From: Anaerobiospirillum sp. NML120448
Lineage (GTDB): Bacteria; Pseudomonadota; Gammaproteobacteria; Enterobacterales; Succinivibrionaceae
Assembly: GCF_023050945.1 (NCBI RefSeq)
Contig: NZ_JALKIM010000003.1
Location: 1 to 64,000 of the forward strand
DNA length: 64,000 nucleotides
Direction of reading: 5' to 3'
Positions 1-8,454 of this stretch are shown in pieces (the first letter of the stretch is position 1; every line of letters starts with the position of its first letter). Both the position numbers and the translations under genes were made by a program. Under the pieces are notes generated by a model, which worked only from the letters and a program-made list of their open reading frames with translations, had not been told where the DNA came from and did no database searches.

Positions 1-841
1 ATAATGAGCTATTCCTATATTTAAGCCAAATAATTAGAAAAACCATTTACTTAATTAAGTTTTGCTAATAGATAATTTCATGCAACTTTTGCAAAGTTTA
101 CTCCCCAATCATCATCCTCAGCCTCAAAAAATACCAAGGCTCAATCAAACTCCCATCATCCATAACCTACGCTTTTGGCGCTTCGCTTTTGGGGCTTCGC
201 TCTTGGAGCTATGCTCTTGCACCACCAGCCTAAAAATGATCCCGCATCTGCTATGCAGCAAAGCTATAAAGGTACAATCCAACAGTAGGGTAAAGATGTA
301 ATACCAGCTTAGCTGTTGCTACAGCAGCTACTAAGCATTAAAGGTTCAATCCAACAGTAGAGCAAAGATGTAATACCAGCTTAACTGTTGCTACAGCAGC
401 TACTAAGCATTAAAGGTACAATCCAAAAGCGTGGTAAAGATGTAAAGTCTGCTTAGCAGTTGCTATAGAGGCTGCAAGTTGCAATCTAAGAGAGCTGCTC
501 AGGCTGTAATGTCTAAATGCTGCAATAAAATATTTATCTTAGGAGTATCTAAACTGAGCTTCATAGGTGGCTAGTGCTGGTAAGGGGGTGTTAGCTTATA
601 GGGTAGTGCAAATTGTTAGGGCTTAGAGCTAATAGTTAAGCTATTGGGCGTAGTAGGGGTGTTGGTAGGTTGGCAGATTGGGTTTGTCATAGGGAGAGGC
701 GGCTGGTGTTGAGGTTGCTGTGGTGGTATTTGGTTCTGGGAGTTTGGGATAAATAATAGAATTTAACAAAATATTGTGTTTTGATATCTAGTAAAAAAGC
801 GGGATTTGTTAAATAGCTAAGATTATTTGTTATAAAAAATA
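1..841. other. Intergenic region with degenerate repeats, no gene supported
   Basis: I find no convincing gene before galU. The only open frame of note (about 62-301) starts with TTG, has low-complexity content and runs into a tandem repeat, so I leave it out. Around 170-220 there are short direct repeats of a GCTTCGCTTTTGG-like word, followed by three copies of a 72-bp repeat. The stretch from about 540 to 830 is G/T-rich on this strand with no recognisable signal until the galU terminator. It may be the decayed remains of a coding region, because the repeat period is a multiple of three, but nothing else supports that. Confidence 0.5.
271..486. repeat. 72-bp tandem repeat, three copies
   Basis: The word GGT(A/T)CAATCCAA recurs at 271, 343 and 415, exactly 72 bp apart. 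Each unit continues with a shared AAAGATGTAA word and a TTGCTACAGCAGCTACTAAG-like block. The first two units are nearly identical and the third is degenerate after about 20 bases. The units contain CAGCAGC and GCTGTTGC words that can pair with each other. No gene is seen to use the repeat. Confidence 0.85.
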
Positions 842-862
842 AGGCACTCGTTATGAGTGCCT
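826..862 (-). terminator. Rho-independent terminator of galU
   Basis: An 8-bp perfect stem (842-849 pairing with 855-862, 5-base loop) lies just downstream of the galU stop. On the minus strand it is followed by a T-rich run (complement of 828-841). Confidence 0.85.
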
Positions 863-871
863 GTGAAAGGA

Positions 872-1786
872 TTATAAGGTTTTAGCAATGTTCTTGATAA
901 ATTCTGCTACTTGAGGGCCAATGTCTGGGTGACGTAAAGCAACCTCAATAAAGGTTTGAGTATAGCCAAGCTTATTGCCACAGTCATGGCTATGACCTAC
1001 AGCCGCATAGGCATGAACATTTTCAATGTTCATAAGCAAATCAATAGTATCAGTAAGTTGGAACTCGCCGCCTGCGCCTAAAGGAGTACGTCTAAATAGT
1101 GGCCAAATTTCAGCAGGTAAGACATATCTGCCCACTACAGCATAATCAGAAGGAGCTTCCTCAACCTCTGGCTTTTCAACAATGCTATTGATAGGAAGAT
1201 CTTCGCCTGGGGCTAACTCCTTGCCACCTACATCAACAATACCATAGGCAAAAACATCCTCGTGAGGGATCTTTTCGACCATAATCTGCGCAACGCCTGT
1301 CTCTTCAAAGCGCTTAACCATAGCGGCTAAGTTTTCTTTCTGTAAGTCAGCATGAATAGGATCAAGGATCACATCTGGCAAGAGCACAGCAAAAGGATTT
1401 TTGCCCACAATAGGGTAGGCGCACATAATGGCATGAGCCAGACCTTTTGCCTCACCTTGACGAACGTGCATAATGGTTACGTCTTTAGGAATAATGTTTT
1501 GTACCTCAGAGAGGAGCTGTCTTTTAACACGCTTCTCTAAAGTAGCTTCCAGCTCAAATGAGGTATCAAAGTGGTTTTCAATGGCGTTTTTAGAGGAGTG
1601 GGTTACTAATACAATATTCTTAATACCAGCAGCTACCGCCTCATTAACCACAAATTGGATCAAAGGACGGTCAACTAGCGGCATCATCTCTTTTGGAATA
1701 GCCTTAGTAGCTGGAAGTAATCTGGTTCCTAAACCTGCAACTGGGATAATGGCATACTTGATGTTGCCGTAGTTCATGTCAGGCAT
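872..1786 (-). CDS. galU: UTP--glucose-1-phosphate uridylyltransferase
   Basis: This enzyme makes UDP-glucose from UTP and glucose-1-phosphate in the cytoplasm, the sugar donor for surface polysaccharides and UDP-galactose. The 304-residue protein has the family's usual length. The N-terminal nucleotide-binding loop [17 protein letters not shown] is at residues 18-34, followed by the [13 protein letters not shown] segment and the EKP motif near residue 200. The chosen ATG has an AAGGA ribosome site about 8 bases upstream; a second ATG three codons in is less well placed. It is transcribed alone, with its own terminator and an inverted repeat upstream. UDP-glucose is not the donor for bacterial glycogen, so a link to glgB/glgX at the other end of the window is only through the shared glucose-1-phosphate pool. 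Confidence 0.97.
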   Translation of the reverse strand: MPDMNYGNIKYAIIPVAGLGTRLLPATKAIPKEMMPLVDRPLIQFVVNEAVAAGIKNIVLVTHSSKNAIENHFDTSFELEATLEKRVKRQLLSEVQNIIPKDVTIMHVRQGEAKGLAHAIMCAYPIVGKNPFAVLLPDVILDPIHADLQKENLAAMVKRFEETGVAQIMVEKIPHEDVFAYGIVDVGGKELAPGEDLPINSIVEKPEVEEAPSDYAVVGRYVLPAEIWPLFRRTPLGAGGEFQLTDTIDLLMNIENVHAYAAVGHSHDCGNKLGYTQTFIEVALRHPDIGPQVAEFIKNIAKTL

Positions 1787-1833
1787 AAATCCATCCTTTA
1801 ATTACAAATATCTATCTTCCTACATTATGCCAC

Positions 1834-1854
1834 AATGATATGGCTAATATCATT
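1834..1854. promoter_or_regulatory. Inverted repeat upstream of galU, possible operator
   Basis: A perfect 8-bp inverted repeat, AATGATAT-GGCTA-ATATCATT, lies about 50 bp upstream of the galU start and immediately beyond the yciB terminator. Its short symmetric AT-rich arms look like a repressor half-site pair. No regulator can be named, and a clear -35/-10 pair is not visible beside it. Confidence 0.35.
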
Positions 1855-1877
1855 AAAAAGGCCCTTGAGGGGCCTTT
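1855..1877 (-). terminator. Terminator of yciB
   Basis: An 8-bp stem AAAGGCCC/GGGCCTTT with a 5-base loop lies just after the yciB stop. On the minus strand it is followed by TTTTTAATG. Confidence 0.85.
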
Positions 1878-1904
1878 AGTGATTAATGAGAAATAAAAAT
1901 AAAT

Positions 1905-2618
1905 TTAATTGCTGCGCTCTTTATTGTTATTAGCTGCTGCATCAGAGTTGTTAACAATAGGAGCATTAGCATCAAACTCTGCTGGATTGTTGGTAGTAGC
2001 GCTATTTTGAGCAGCGGCTGTTTTAGCCTTATGAACATCCTTAAAAGCTGCTAAAGCCTCAGGATGACGGCGCATAATTACCATAAAGACAAAGAGAGTA
2101 AAGGTAACATTAATAATGGTGCTACCAAAGGTCTTATAGTCTACCCAATAAGATTCAGCGGTCTTGGCATCAATATTAAAGATTTGTGGTAAGTGGAATG
2201 CAATTACCATGTTAAGCAAGCCAGCAAAAACAAAGTACACCATAAAGTAGGTACCAAGTTTAAACCAGATGTGCTCAGGTATTGGCATTTCACGACCAAA
2301 TAAGTAAGCAAATGGATTACGATGTAGGATAAATTGGCAGACAAAAATAGTAACAGCTAAAATCCAGTTAACAATACTTGGCTTCCACATAATAATGGCT
2401 GGATCTTTTAGCAAAATAGTAGGCAGACCAAAGAGTAATACTGCAATGGTTAAAAAGACCTGCATACGTGAGGCTTTACGCCACAAAATGTATTGAGTTA
2501 AAAATGATAGTAAACAGCAGGCGATGATCACGCTGGTGGCTAAAACCAGATCTCCAGACCAACGGTAAGTGACAAAAAAGGCAATTGCAGGTGCAAAATC
2601 TAAGATCTTAGCGAGCAT
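1905..2618 (-). CDS. yciB: Inner membrane-spanning protein YciB (septation protein A family)
   Basis: YciB is a small integral inner membrane protein linked to cell envelope synthesis and septation in Gammaproteobacteria; its biochemical role is unsettled. The 237-residue product starts MLAKILDFAPAIAFFVTYRW, which matches the typical YciB N-terminus. It shows about five hydrophobic segments and the family's FKLG..FMVYFVFAGLLN region. The C-terminal 40 residues are hydrophilic and rich in Ala and Asn (ending near NNNKERSN), longer than in typical members of about 180 residues, so that tail is a lineage-specific addition. The gene is monocistronic, with its own terminator before galU. The start is the only sensible ATG before the first membrane segment. 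Confidence 0.93.
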   Translation of the reverse strand: MLAKILDFAPAIAFFVTYRWSGDLVLATSVIIACCLLSFLTQYILWRKASRMQVFLTIAVLLFGLPTILLKDPAIIMWKPSIVNWILAVTIFVCQFILHRNPFAYLFGREMPIPEHIWFKLGTYFMVYFVFAGLLNMVIAFHLPQIFNIDAKTAESYWVDYKTFGSTIINVTFTLFVFMVIMRRHPEALAAFKDVHKAKTAAAQNSATTNNPAEFDANAPIVNNSDAAANNNKERSN

Positions 2619-2844
2619 TGGTTTTCCAGGGTTTAAAGAAAATTAAAAAAGAAAAATATCGTAGCATTATCGCAAATTATTGCTAAAAAATGCCAATTAA
2701 AAGCATTTTTTTTGAGCTAAGCCAAAATATTTAAGCAAAAATTCTCATAGGTTCTAGCACAGTATACTAGCGCTAATTAGTTAGCTAAAGCTTAGGTAAT
2801 AGCCATGCCTCTTATTTACTGCTCTTTAAATAGAGACAAAATCA

Positions 2845-2964
2845 AAACCTAGTGAAATTTTCCCAAAGTTCGTTAACAACTATACCTGCCTTGGAGCAGG
2901 CATTATCTTTAATGATGTTGTTTTAGACAGTAAACGAACTTTCGGAAACTTTCGCTAGCTGTTT
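2845..2964. repeat. Long imperfect inverted repeat (arms about 30 bp)
   Basis: The left arm at 2854-2874 and the right arm at 2933-2953 are complementary at 19 of 21 positions, sharing the core AAAGTTCGTT/AACGAACTTT. Pairing continues outward through AAAC, CTAG and GAAA words to about 2845 and 2964, with small bulges. The 58-bp interior contains its own hairpin (CCTGC...GCAGG) and an AACAAC/GTTGTT pair, so the whole unit could fold as one long stem. It may be a small mobile repeat, a structured RNA or an invertible element. Confidence 0.7.
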
Positions 2965-3380
2965 AGTTGCTTGGTTAATCGTAAAGCTTTGTTCCCATGC
3001 CTTTGCTGGTGAGCCAGCGTCTCAAACTTCAAACCTAAAAGTAGCCTAGCCATACTATATGGCACTTTTAAGTAGGCAACAGCTTAATCTTAGCTGCCTG
3101 TTAATACCTAAAGTTATGTCAATTTTGGACAAAGAGGGCATCCAAGCTGTAGGTGCGGGCGCTAAGCATGCTGTGCGGTGGCTATGCACAGGGCGTATTG
3201 TGCTATTCCCTTGGTGCAGGCGCTAAGCACGTAGTGCTAGGAGAGGTGGGTTGAGGCAAGAGGCAAGAGAGAAAAAAGTTCAGGACTAGCAAGTGGTGCT
3301 TGGTAGTCCTGAGCGTATGGGATAAAGAGTAGGGTAGCTCTGCTATAGGTATTAGCTCTGCCTCTGCCTCTGCCTCAGCG

Positions 3381-3403
3381 CCTGGTTCTAGGATAGAACC
3401 AGG
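3381..3403 (-). terminator. Hairpin after the last methyltransferase gene, possible terminator
   Basis: A perfect 10-bp stem CCTGGTTCTA/TAGAACCAGG with a 3-base loop lies 44 bp beyond the stop at 3447. It has no T-run on either strand, so it may act as an mRNA 3'-end stabiliser rather than a classical terminator. Confidence 0.4.
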
Positions 3404-3446
3404 TGCTGGGGCTAGGGCTGAGCAGAGGCCCTCTCTTTGGCTTGGT

Positions 3447-4991
3447 TTAGATGAGCATTAGGTTCTTGTAGGTCACTAAGGTGTTCTCTAAGAAGGTCTG
3501 GGCGAGGTTAGTGGCACTTTCAATGATTTGGTCTTCGCTGACAGTACCGTCTTGAGAGTTAATAGAAATAACACCTTGTACATTGAGGGTAAGGAGGCCT
3601 TCAACAATGTGGAGGTAGTTGCAATTTGGATTGGCAATTACCATTCTTAACATGTAGGCATCCATAGGATCAATGGTTACAAGATCTTGAAGTAAAGGAG
3701 AACATAAGTTAATAGTTTCCTTTTCTTGGAAGTTATTGATGGTATTGATGTTAAGCATTAAGCACTGGTTTAAGGTCTCTTCACTAATAGTGCGAGGATC
3801 TTGAGCTAAAGAGCAAACGCCTGCAAAGATTAAAGTATTAATAGCTTCAATAATGTCAGTAACATTAAGCTCAGCATTGTGCTGGAGCATGGCATCAATC
3901 ATAGCGCCGATATTCTTAGGGCTATTATCAGATAAGATAGCTAATAAAGGCTCATAAATACTCTTATCAAGCTCAACTGGGCCTTGATTGCCCTCTAATA
4001 CATAGTCAAAGCCACTAATATCAATCATAAGAGTGATAAAGTGGGAGGACACTTCTGCTAAGTACTCATTAGGATTTAAAGGTACAGCTCCTTTAATATA
4101 AATATCAAAGCGAGAGCGCTGGTTGACCATAAAGTCACGAGTTTCTTCATATAAGTTGGTGCCTAATAAAGGCTCTAAGAAATCACGCTGCTCTTTAGTT
4201 AAATTAATGTTATCTAAGTTATCAATACTGTTAGCAGAGCAAACATAGCCTACATCAGCACGCTCTAAGCGCTTAGATACCTCACTAAAGTGATCCATAG
4301 ACCAATAGGTGTTTAAGCTTTCAGATAAAAATGGCTTTGGATTATGGTTGGCCTCAATTAAGCGATCAGAAAAATCAGGTTGAGAGCACACAAAAATTGC
4401 GTTTTTCTCCACTACAGGGAATAAGAACTTGCTTAAGCTCATCATTCTTTCCTGGTCGTTTAAAGAATCAATGTGATGGGTAGTGTCATAGAGCTTAAGT
4501 AATTCACGCACTGACTCGTAGTTAATCATACCTACAGTACAGTTGTAGGACATAAATAACACACCACCATCGTTTAAGTGCTTGGAAATAATATCAATTA
4601 AGCGCTCTTGATCTTCTTTGGCAATCCAAGACCATACAGCAGGTACGCAGATAAGATCAAACTTTGGCAAATCATCTCGTTGGGCCAATGCTTCCAAATC
4701 GTCAGCGCATAAATCAATAGCAATATGGCATTGCTTAGCACGTCTCTTGGCTGAGTTAACTGAAACAGGGTTAAACTCAATGCCTTTCCAATGAGAGCTA
4801 TTGCAGGCAGTGTGCATGCTTAAAGATAAACCATTACCACAGCCGATAAATAAGGTATTACCCTCTTTAAAATCAGGACAAGCAAAGCCTTTTGAAGATA
4901 GTACATAGTGCAAGTAAAGAGGATTTATTTCTTTGCTGCTAGCAAAAGTAGAAGGTAAATCGTACTTGTATTTTTGGTTCCAGTTAGACAT
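3447..4991 (-). CDS. SAM-dependent methyltransferase with regulatory domain, paralogue 4 (PKMT-like)
   Basis: This is the last and most diverged of four tandem paralogues. Its 514 residues hold a class I SAM-dependent methyltransferase domain at about 35-165, with motif I LFIGCGNG near residue 50, an acidic post-I residue in KGIEFNPVSV, and the FDLICVPAVWSWI segment. This is followed by a middle domain of the MethyTransf_Reg type and a C-terminal helical domain. The same architecture is known from rickettsial protein-lysine methyltransferases that modify OmpB. The substrate here is unknown. Compared with its sisters it has VPAVWSW in place of LHGIWSW and a conserved hydrophobic end (NLMLI). 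ATG start; 48 bp separate it from the upstream paralogue, so it is probably co-transcribed. Confidence 0.8.
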   Translation of the reverse strand: MSNWNQKYKYDLPSTFASSKEINPLYLHYVLSSKGFACPDFKEGNTLFIGCGNGLSLSMHTACNSSHWKGIEFNPVSVNSAKRRAKQCHIAIDLCADDLEALAQRDDLPKFDLICVPAVWSWIAKEDQERLIDIISKHLNDGGVLFMSYNCTVGMINYESVRELLKLYDTTHHIDSLNDQERMMSLSKFLFPVVEKNAIFVCSQPDFSDRLIEANHNPKPFLSESLNTYWSMDHFSEVSKRLERADVGYVCSANSIDNLDNINLTKEQRDFLEPLLGTNLYEETRDFMVNQRSRFDIYIKGAVPLNPNEYLAEVSSHFITLMIDISGFDYVLEGNQGPVELDKSIYEPLLAILSDNSPKNIGAMIDAMLQHNAELNVTDIIEAINTLIFAGVCSLAQDPRTISEETLNQCLMLNINTINNFQEKETINLCSPLLQDLVTIDPMDAYMLRMVIANPNCNYLHIVEGLLTLNVQGVISINSQDGTVSEDQIIESATNLAQTFLENTLVTYKNLMLI

Positions 4992-5039
4992 GCAACGATC
5001 TCTCTATAATGGTAAAACGATTAGAAAAATTCTTTGACT

Positions 5040-6593
5040 TTAGATGATCTTGAGACTTTTAAATAAAGGTAAATTAAACTTAAGGAAAGTCTGAGCAAAC
5101 TCATCTAAAGTATCGGTAATGGCTTGGGTATCAAGATCGAGATCTTGATTGTCACTATTTTGTTTCAAGCTTTCTTTCATAAGCTCAATTAGCTGAGGTT
5201 TAGTAAGGTTCTCATTGAGCATAAAAGCATGTAATAGTTTTTGAGTTAGGTTGTCGGCAAAAACACCTCCACCAGTAATAGGTGAGGCTAAAACTTCAAT
5301 ACTACTTTGGCTATTGTGTTCAGTTAAGAACAAATTGAGCTTACGACAACTATCAATAGTAGCCTCATCAATCTCTTGAGGATTAATGGCTACATCAAGA
5401 ATACTGGCAGCAGTGGCATAAACTATTAAATCAGTCAGCTCACTAGTGCTCATAATAGGGTTGCTTTCCTGGCACAGGGCTTGACGCAACTCCTTATAAG
5501 AATGCACTTGATAATCTGACATTAGGTCAAGAATAGGCTTAAATGCCTCAAGATTAACTTTAGTATTGTTACCAACTCTACAGTTAACGGTCTTAGGCTC
5601 TTTACTGCTTAGATTGTGTATTAGGATAAAGTAGGTATCATCAAGCTGCTCTAATTGCTGCTTAGCACTAAGTTTGACTATACCCTTAGTATAAACATCA
5701 GTACGGAAAGATGCCTGACGGAAGTAATCTTTAAGCTGCAGTTGTACACCCAGATCACTTTGCTCTTTAAATAAGGCAATCTCATCAGGGCTAAATTGCA
5801 AGTTATCCATGTTCTCTAAAGGCAAGGCCTGACAAACATAGCTTAATTTAGCACTCTCAAGCTTTTTAGCTACCTTAGCAAAACTTTCTAATTGCCATGA
5901 ATTATTAAGGTACTCATGAGCAATATAGTTGTGATCTCTAGAGTACATTTTGTTTTGGAAGAGGTCGCTAGCGTGAGGATTGTGCTTGATATATTGCGGC
6001 TTAAGCTTAATAAGTTCACTTACAAAGTTAAAAGCAGCAGGCAAATTTTGGACATTGGTTAAGTTAGGGGAGCCTTTAGTGTCAATGTAGCTTTTCAATA
6101 GAAAGCGTATTGGCTCTATAGTTTCGTTAACAGCAGTGACGTTGTAGGAAATGTAAAGTACACCACCTACTTTGAGTTTTTTCTTGATAAATTCAACAAT
6201 TACGTCTTGGTTAGACTTGGAGATCCAAGACCAAATGCCATGTAGACAAATATAGTCAAACATAGGCAAGTCATCACGCTTTAAAAACTCATCAAAGGCA
6301 TCATCACTAAGATTAACCTTAACCTCTCCTTGCTTTGCTAAATGGTTAGCAAAGAGCACTTGGGAAGGCATAAAGTCATTGCCATACCACTGTACTTTAG
6401 TAGCAGCACCATGGAGTACTACGCTAAGCCCCTGACCAAAACCTAGTTCACAGGCTGTAGTTTGAGCCCCTAGTTTAGGAAAAGCTAAACCCTGAGATAA
6501 AAAGAGTAGGCGCAATAAATAAGGATTGAGCATACCAAAATACTTAGCCTCGTAGCTTGTATCCGTGGTATAGCCCATGCTCCAACTACTCAT
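5040..6593 (-). CDS. SAM-dependent methyltransferase with regulatory domain, paralogue 3 (PKMT-like)
   Basis: This member of the four-gene array has the same domain plan: an N-terminal segment with LNPYLLRLLFLSQGLAFP, motif I ACELGFGQGL near residue 50, an acidic residue in WYGNDFMPSQ, the FDYICLHGIWSWIS motif and VGGVLYISYN closing the Rossmann fold near residue 155. The middle regulatory region and a C-terminal helical domain follow. The ATG at 6593 is preferred to the TTG nine bases earlier because an AAGGA site sits 10 bases before it. The family acts on proteins in Rickettsia; here the substrate is inferred only, with flagellin or an outer membrane protein as candidates. A hairpin lies between it and the next paralogue upstream. 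Confidence 0.82.
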   Translation of the reverse strand: MSSWSMGYTTDTSYEAKYFGMLNPYLLRLLFLSQGLAFPKLGAQTTACELGFGQGLSVVLHGAATKVQWYGNDFMPSQVLFANHLAKQGEVKVNLSDDAFDEFLKRDDLPMFDYICLHGIWSWISKSNQDVIVEFIKKKLKVGGVLYISYNVTAVNETIEPIRFLLKSYIDTKGSPNLTNVQNLPAAFNFVSELIKLKPQYIKHNPHASDLFQNKMYSRDHNYIAHEYLNNSWQLESFAKVAKKLESAKLSYVCQALPLENMDNLQFSPDEIALFKEQSDLGVQLQLKDYFRQASFRTDVYTKGIVKLSAKQQLEQLDDTYFILIHNLSSKEPKTVNCRVGNNTKVNLEAFKPILDLMSDYQVHSYKELRQALCQESNPIMSTSELTDLIVYATAASILDVAINPQEIDEATIDSCRKLNLFLTEHNSQSSIEVLASPITGGGVFADNLTQKLLHAFMLNENLTKPQLIELMKESLKQNSDNQDLDLDTQAITDTLDEFAQTFLKFNLPLFKSLKII

Positions 6594-6644
6594 AGAAAAC
6601 AATCCTTGCGTTTAGTAGACAAATATTCAAAAGCTGCTATCAGC

Positions 6645-6672
6645 AAGCTAGCTTATATCTGTAAGCTAGCTT
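6645..6672 (-). terminator. Hairpin between methyltransferase paralogues
   Basis: A perfect 11-bp stem AAGCTAGCTTA/TAAGCTAGCTT with a 6-base loop lies 20 bp past the stop of the gene at 6692. There is no T-run, so it could be a weak terminator or an mRNA processing/stability hairpin that tunes relative expression within the array. Confidence 0.45.
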
Positions 6673-6691
6673 ACTTAGGTGTTGGATTAAA

Positions 6692-8248
6692 TTAAACCAA
6701 CATCAAGGTGCGATAAAGAGGCATCTTAAAGTTCAAGAAATTGGTAGCGTAAATAATGGCTTGCTCTTCAATTTTTGCCTGTTCGCTTTCGTTACTATTC
6801 TTATCAATGAGAATATCTTTAATAGCAAACGCTAATACCTCAGGAGTGATGTCTTGAAGCTTAAGGGTTAAGTTCATAAGCACCTTATCAACATCATCAA
6901 TAGAGATACCACCACCTAAGACAGGTGAGGCTAAAGCCATAATAGACTCGTTTTGATTGCCGTTGAGAATGTACTTATTGAGCTTAATGCAGCGCTCAAC
7001 CATTTGCTCGTTAATAAATTCTGGATTAGTAGCAGGGAAAATCATACCGCAAGCAGTTGCATATACTACTTGTGAAAAGAGCTCGCCTTCGCTGATTACT
7101 GGGGCATTCTTCCCTTTAGTATTAGACTCTGAGCATAAGGTTTCTCTTAGTTCCTTGTAAGAGTGACACTTATTGTCCTTAAAAATGTTTATGATAGGCT
7201 CAATGCGCTTTAAATCAATCTTATGATCACGGCCTCTAAATTTACATTGGTAATCATTACCATCAATTGGGCGAGTGCAGATGAAATAAGTATCATCAAG
7301 CTCTTTTAACTGTTGCTTGGTGCTAAGCTTTACGGCACCCTTAACGTAGATGTCAGAGCGGAAGCTATTTTCGCTAATAAAATCTAATACCTCGTTGGCA
7401 AGTGGGGTATTAACATATTGTTTATAGAGTGCTTTTTGCTCATCAGAAAGGAAGTAGTCAGTAAGATTATCAGGCAAGTGAGCTTGGCAAACGTAGGAAA
7501 GCTTAGCTTGTTCAAATTTGGCAGCCACCTGCTCAAAGTTTTGTAAAAGCCAATAACCATTAGCATACTCGTGGCCAACATATTCTTGATCTTGCTTGAT
7601 AACATTGTTGGTATAGCGATCTAGTGCCCATGGGGTATGCTTAGTGTAGCCAGGTTTAGTGGCAACAAGTTTGTTAACAAAGGCAAGAGCATCTGGAATG
7701 CTTTGTACATTGTTCTTGGCTGGATCTCCTAAGTTTTGGATATAGGAGTTAATGATGCAGCGGAAAGGCTCAATGCTAGAGTAAACCTGCTTGTTATTGT
7801 AAGAAATATAAAGAATACCGCCTACTTTGAGTTTGTTTTTAACAAATTCAACAATGACATCTTGGTTTTCAGGTGAGATCCATGACCAAATACCATGTAG
7901 ACAAATATAGTCAAACATAGGTAGGTCATCACGCTTTAAAAACTCATCAAAGGCATCATCGCTAAGATTAGCGTTCACATCACCATGTTTGGCTAATTGC
8001 TTAGCATAATTAACCTGAGATGGGTTAAAGTCATTGCCATACCAACTTTCAATAGAAGCTGCGCTATGCAAAATAATGCTTAGGCCATTACCAAAACCTA
8101 ATTCACAAGCATTAAAGTTTTGATCTATTTTAGGAAAGGCTAAGCCTTGAGAAATGAAGTTAAAACGAATGCGGTGAGGATTTAACTGACCAAAATATAA
8201 ATAATTATAGTTGGTCTCAGTGTCGTAACCCATATTCCAACTGTGCAC
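6692..8248 (-). CDS. SAM-dependent methyltransferase with regulatory domain, paralogue 2 (PKMT-like)
   Basis: This 518-residue paralogue is closest to the one at 8455-10005: both begin MHSWNMGYDT and share long identical stretches. Motif I is ACELGFGNGL near residue 47, the acidic post-I residue is in WYGNDFNPSQ, and FDYICLHGIWSWISPEN and VGGILYISYN follow. The C-terminus ends in the array-wide FxMPLYRTLMLV pattern. The start is a GTG with an AGGAGAG ribosome site 8 bases upstream, an arrangement conserved in the neighbouring paralogue, which supports the choice. The gap to the previous gene upstream is 206 bp, so a separate promoter is possible. The substrate is not known. Confidence 0.82.
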   Translation of the reverse strand: MHSWNMGYDTETNYNYLYFGQLNPHRIRFNFISQGLAFPKIDQNFNACELGFGNGLSIILHSAASIESWYGNDFNPSQVNYAKQLAKHGDVNANLSDDAFDEFLKRDDLPMFDYICLHGIWSWISPENQDVIVEFVKNKLKVGGILYISYNNKQVYSSIEPFRCIINSYIQNLGDPAKNNVQSIPDALAFVNKLVATKPGYTKHTPWALDRYTNNVIKQDQEYVGHEYANGYWLLQNFEQVAAKFEQAKLSYVCQAHLPDNLTDYFLSDEQKALYKQYVNTPLANEVLDFISENSFRSDIYVKGAVKLSTKQQLKELDDTYFICTRPIDGNDYQCKFRGRDHKIDLKRIEPIINIFKDNKCHSYKELRETLCSESNTKGKNAPVISEGELFSQVVYATACGMIFPATNPEFINEQMVERCIKLNKYILNGNQNESIMALASPVLGGGISIDDVDKVLMNLTLKLQDITPEVLAFAIKDILIDKNSNESEQAKIEEQAIIYATNFLNFKMPLYRTLMLV

Positions 8249-8454
8249 AGCTATCTCTCCTAAAAAATGTCTGGCGTTATTATGACTAATAGTAAATTCT
8301 GTGCCTCTTAAGTATTTGCTCTTAAAAGGCTAGTTCGTAATTTAGTAAGTTAACAATGTAGATGTTTAAGCCAAAGGGCGCAATTATCTTATGATAAAAA
8401 CATGATCACCTACTTAAAGTATAGCTTTAGTAAGCAATTATGGTGCCCTTAATG

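Larger units (their letters stand above)
2619..3446. other. Intergenic region between yciB and the methyltransferase array
   Basis: This 830-bp gap has no supported gene. It holds a long imperfect inverted repeat (2845-2964), a GC-rich patch at about 3160-3245 in which a GGTGCNGGCGCTAAGCA word occurs twice, a short CTCTGC hexamer repeat (about 3357-3377) and a 10-bp hairpin (3381-3403). The yciB promoter presumably lies in 2619-2800, where the DNA is very AT-rich, but no clear -35/-10 pair can be assigned. Confidence 0.6.

Noticed and set aside
62-301. Open frame of 79 codons before the 72-bp repeats
   Set aside because: It begins with TTG without a ribosome site, has low-complexity content and ends inside the tandem repeat; no family resemblance.
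343-352. GGTTCAATCC resembling the T-arm of a tRNA
   Set aside because: The flanking bases do not form the 5-bp T-stem, no acceptor or anticodon arms are found around it, and it is part of a tandem repeat.
271-486. Possible CRISPR array
   Set aside because: The whole 72-bp unit is repeated, so there are no unique spacers, and no cas gene is present.
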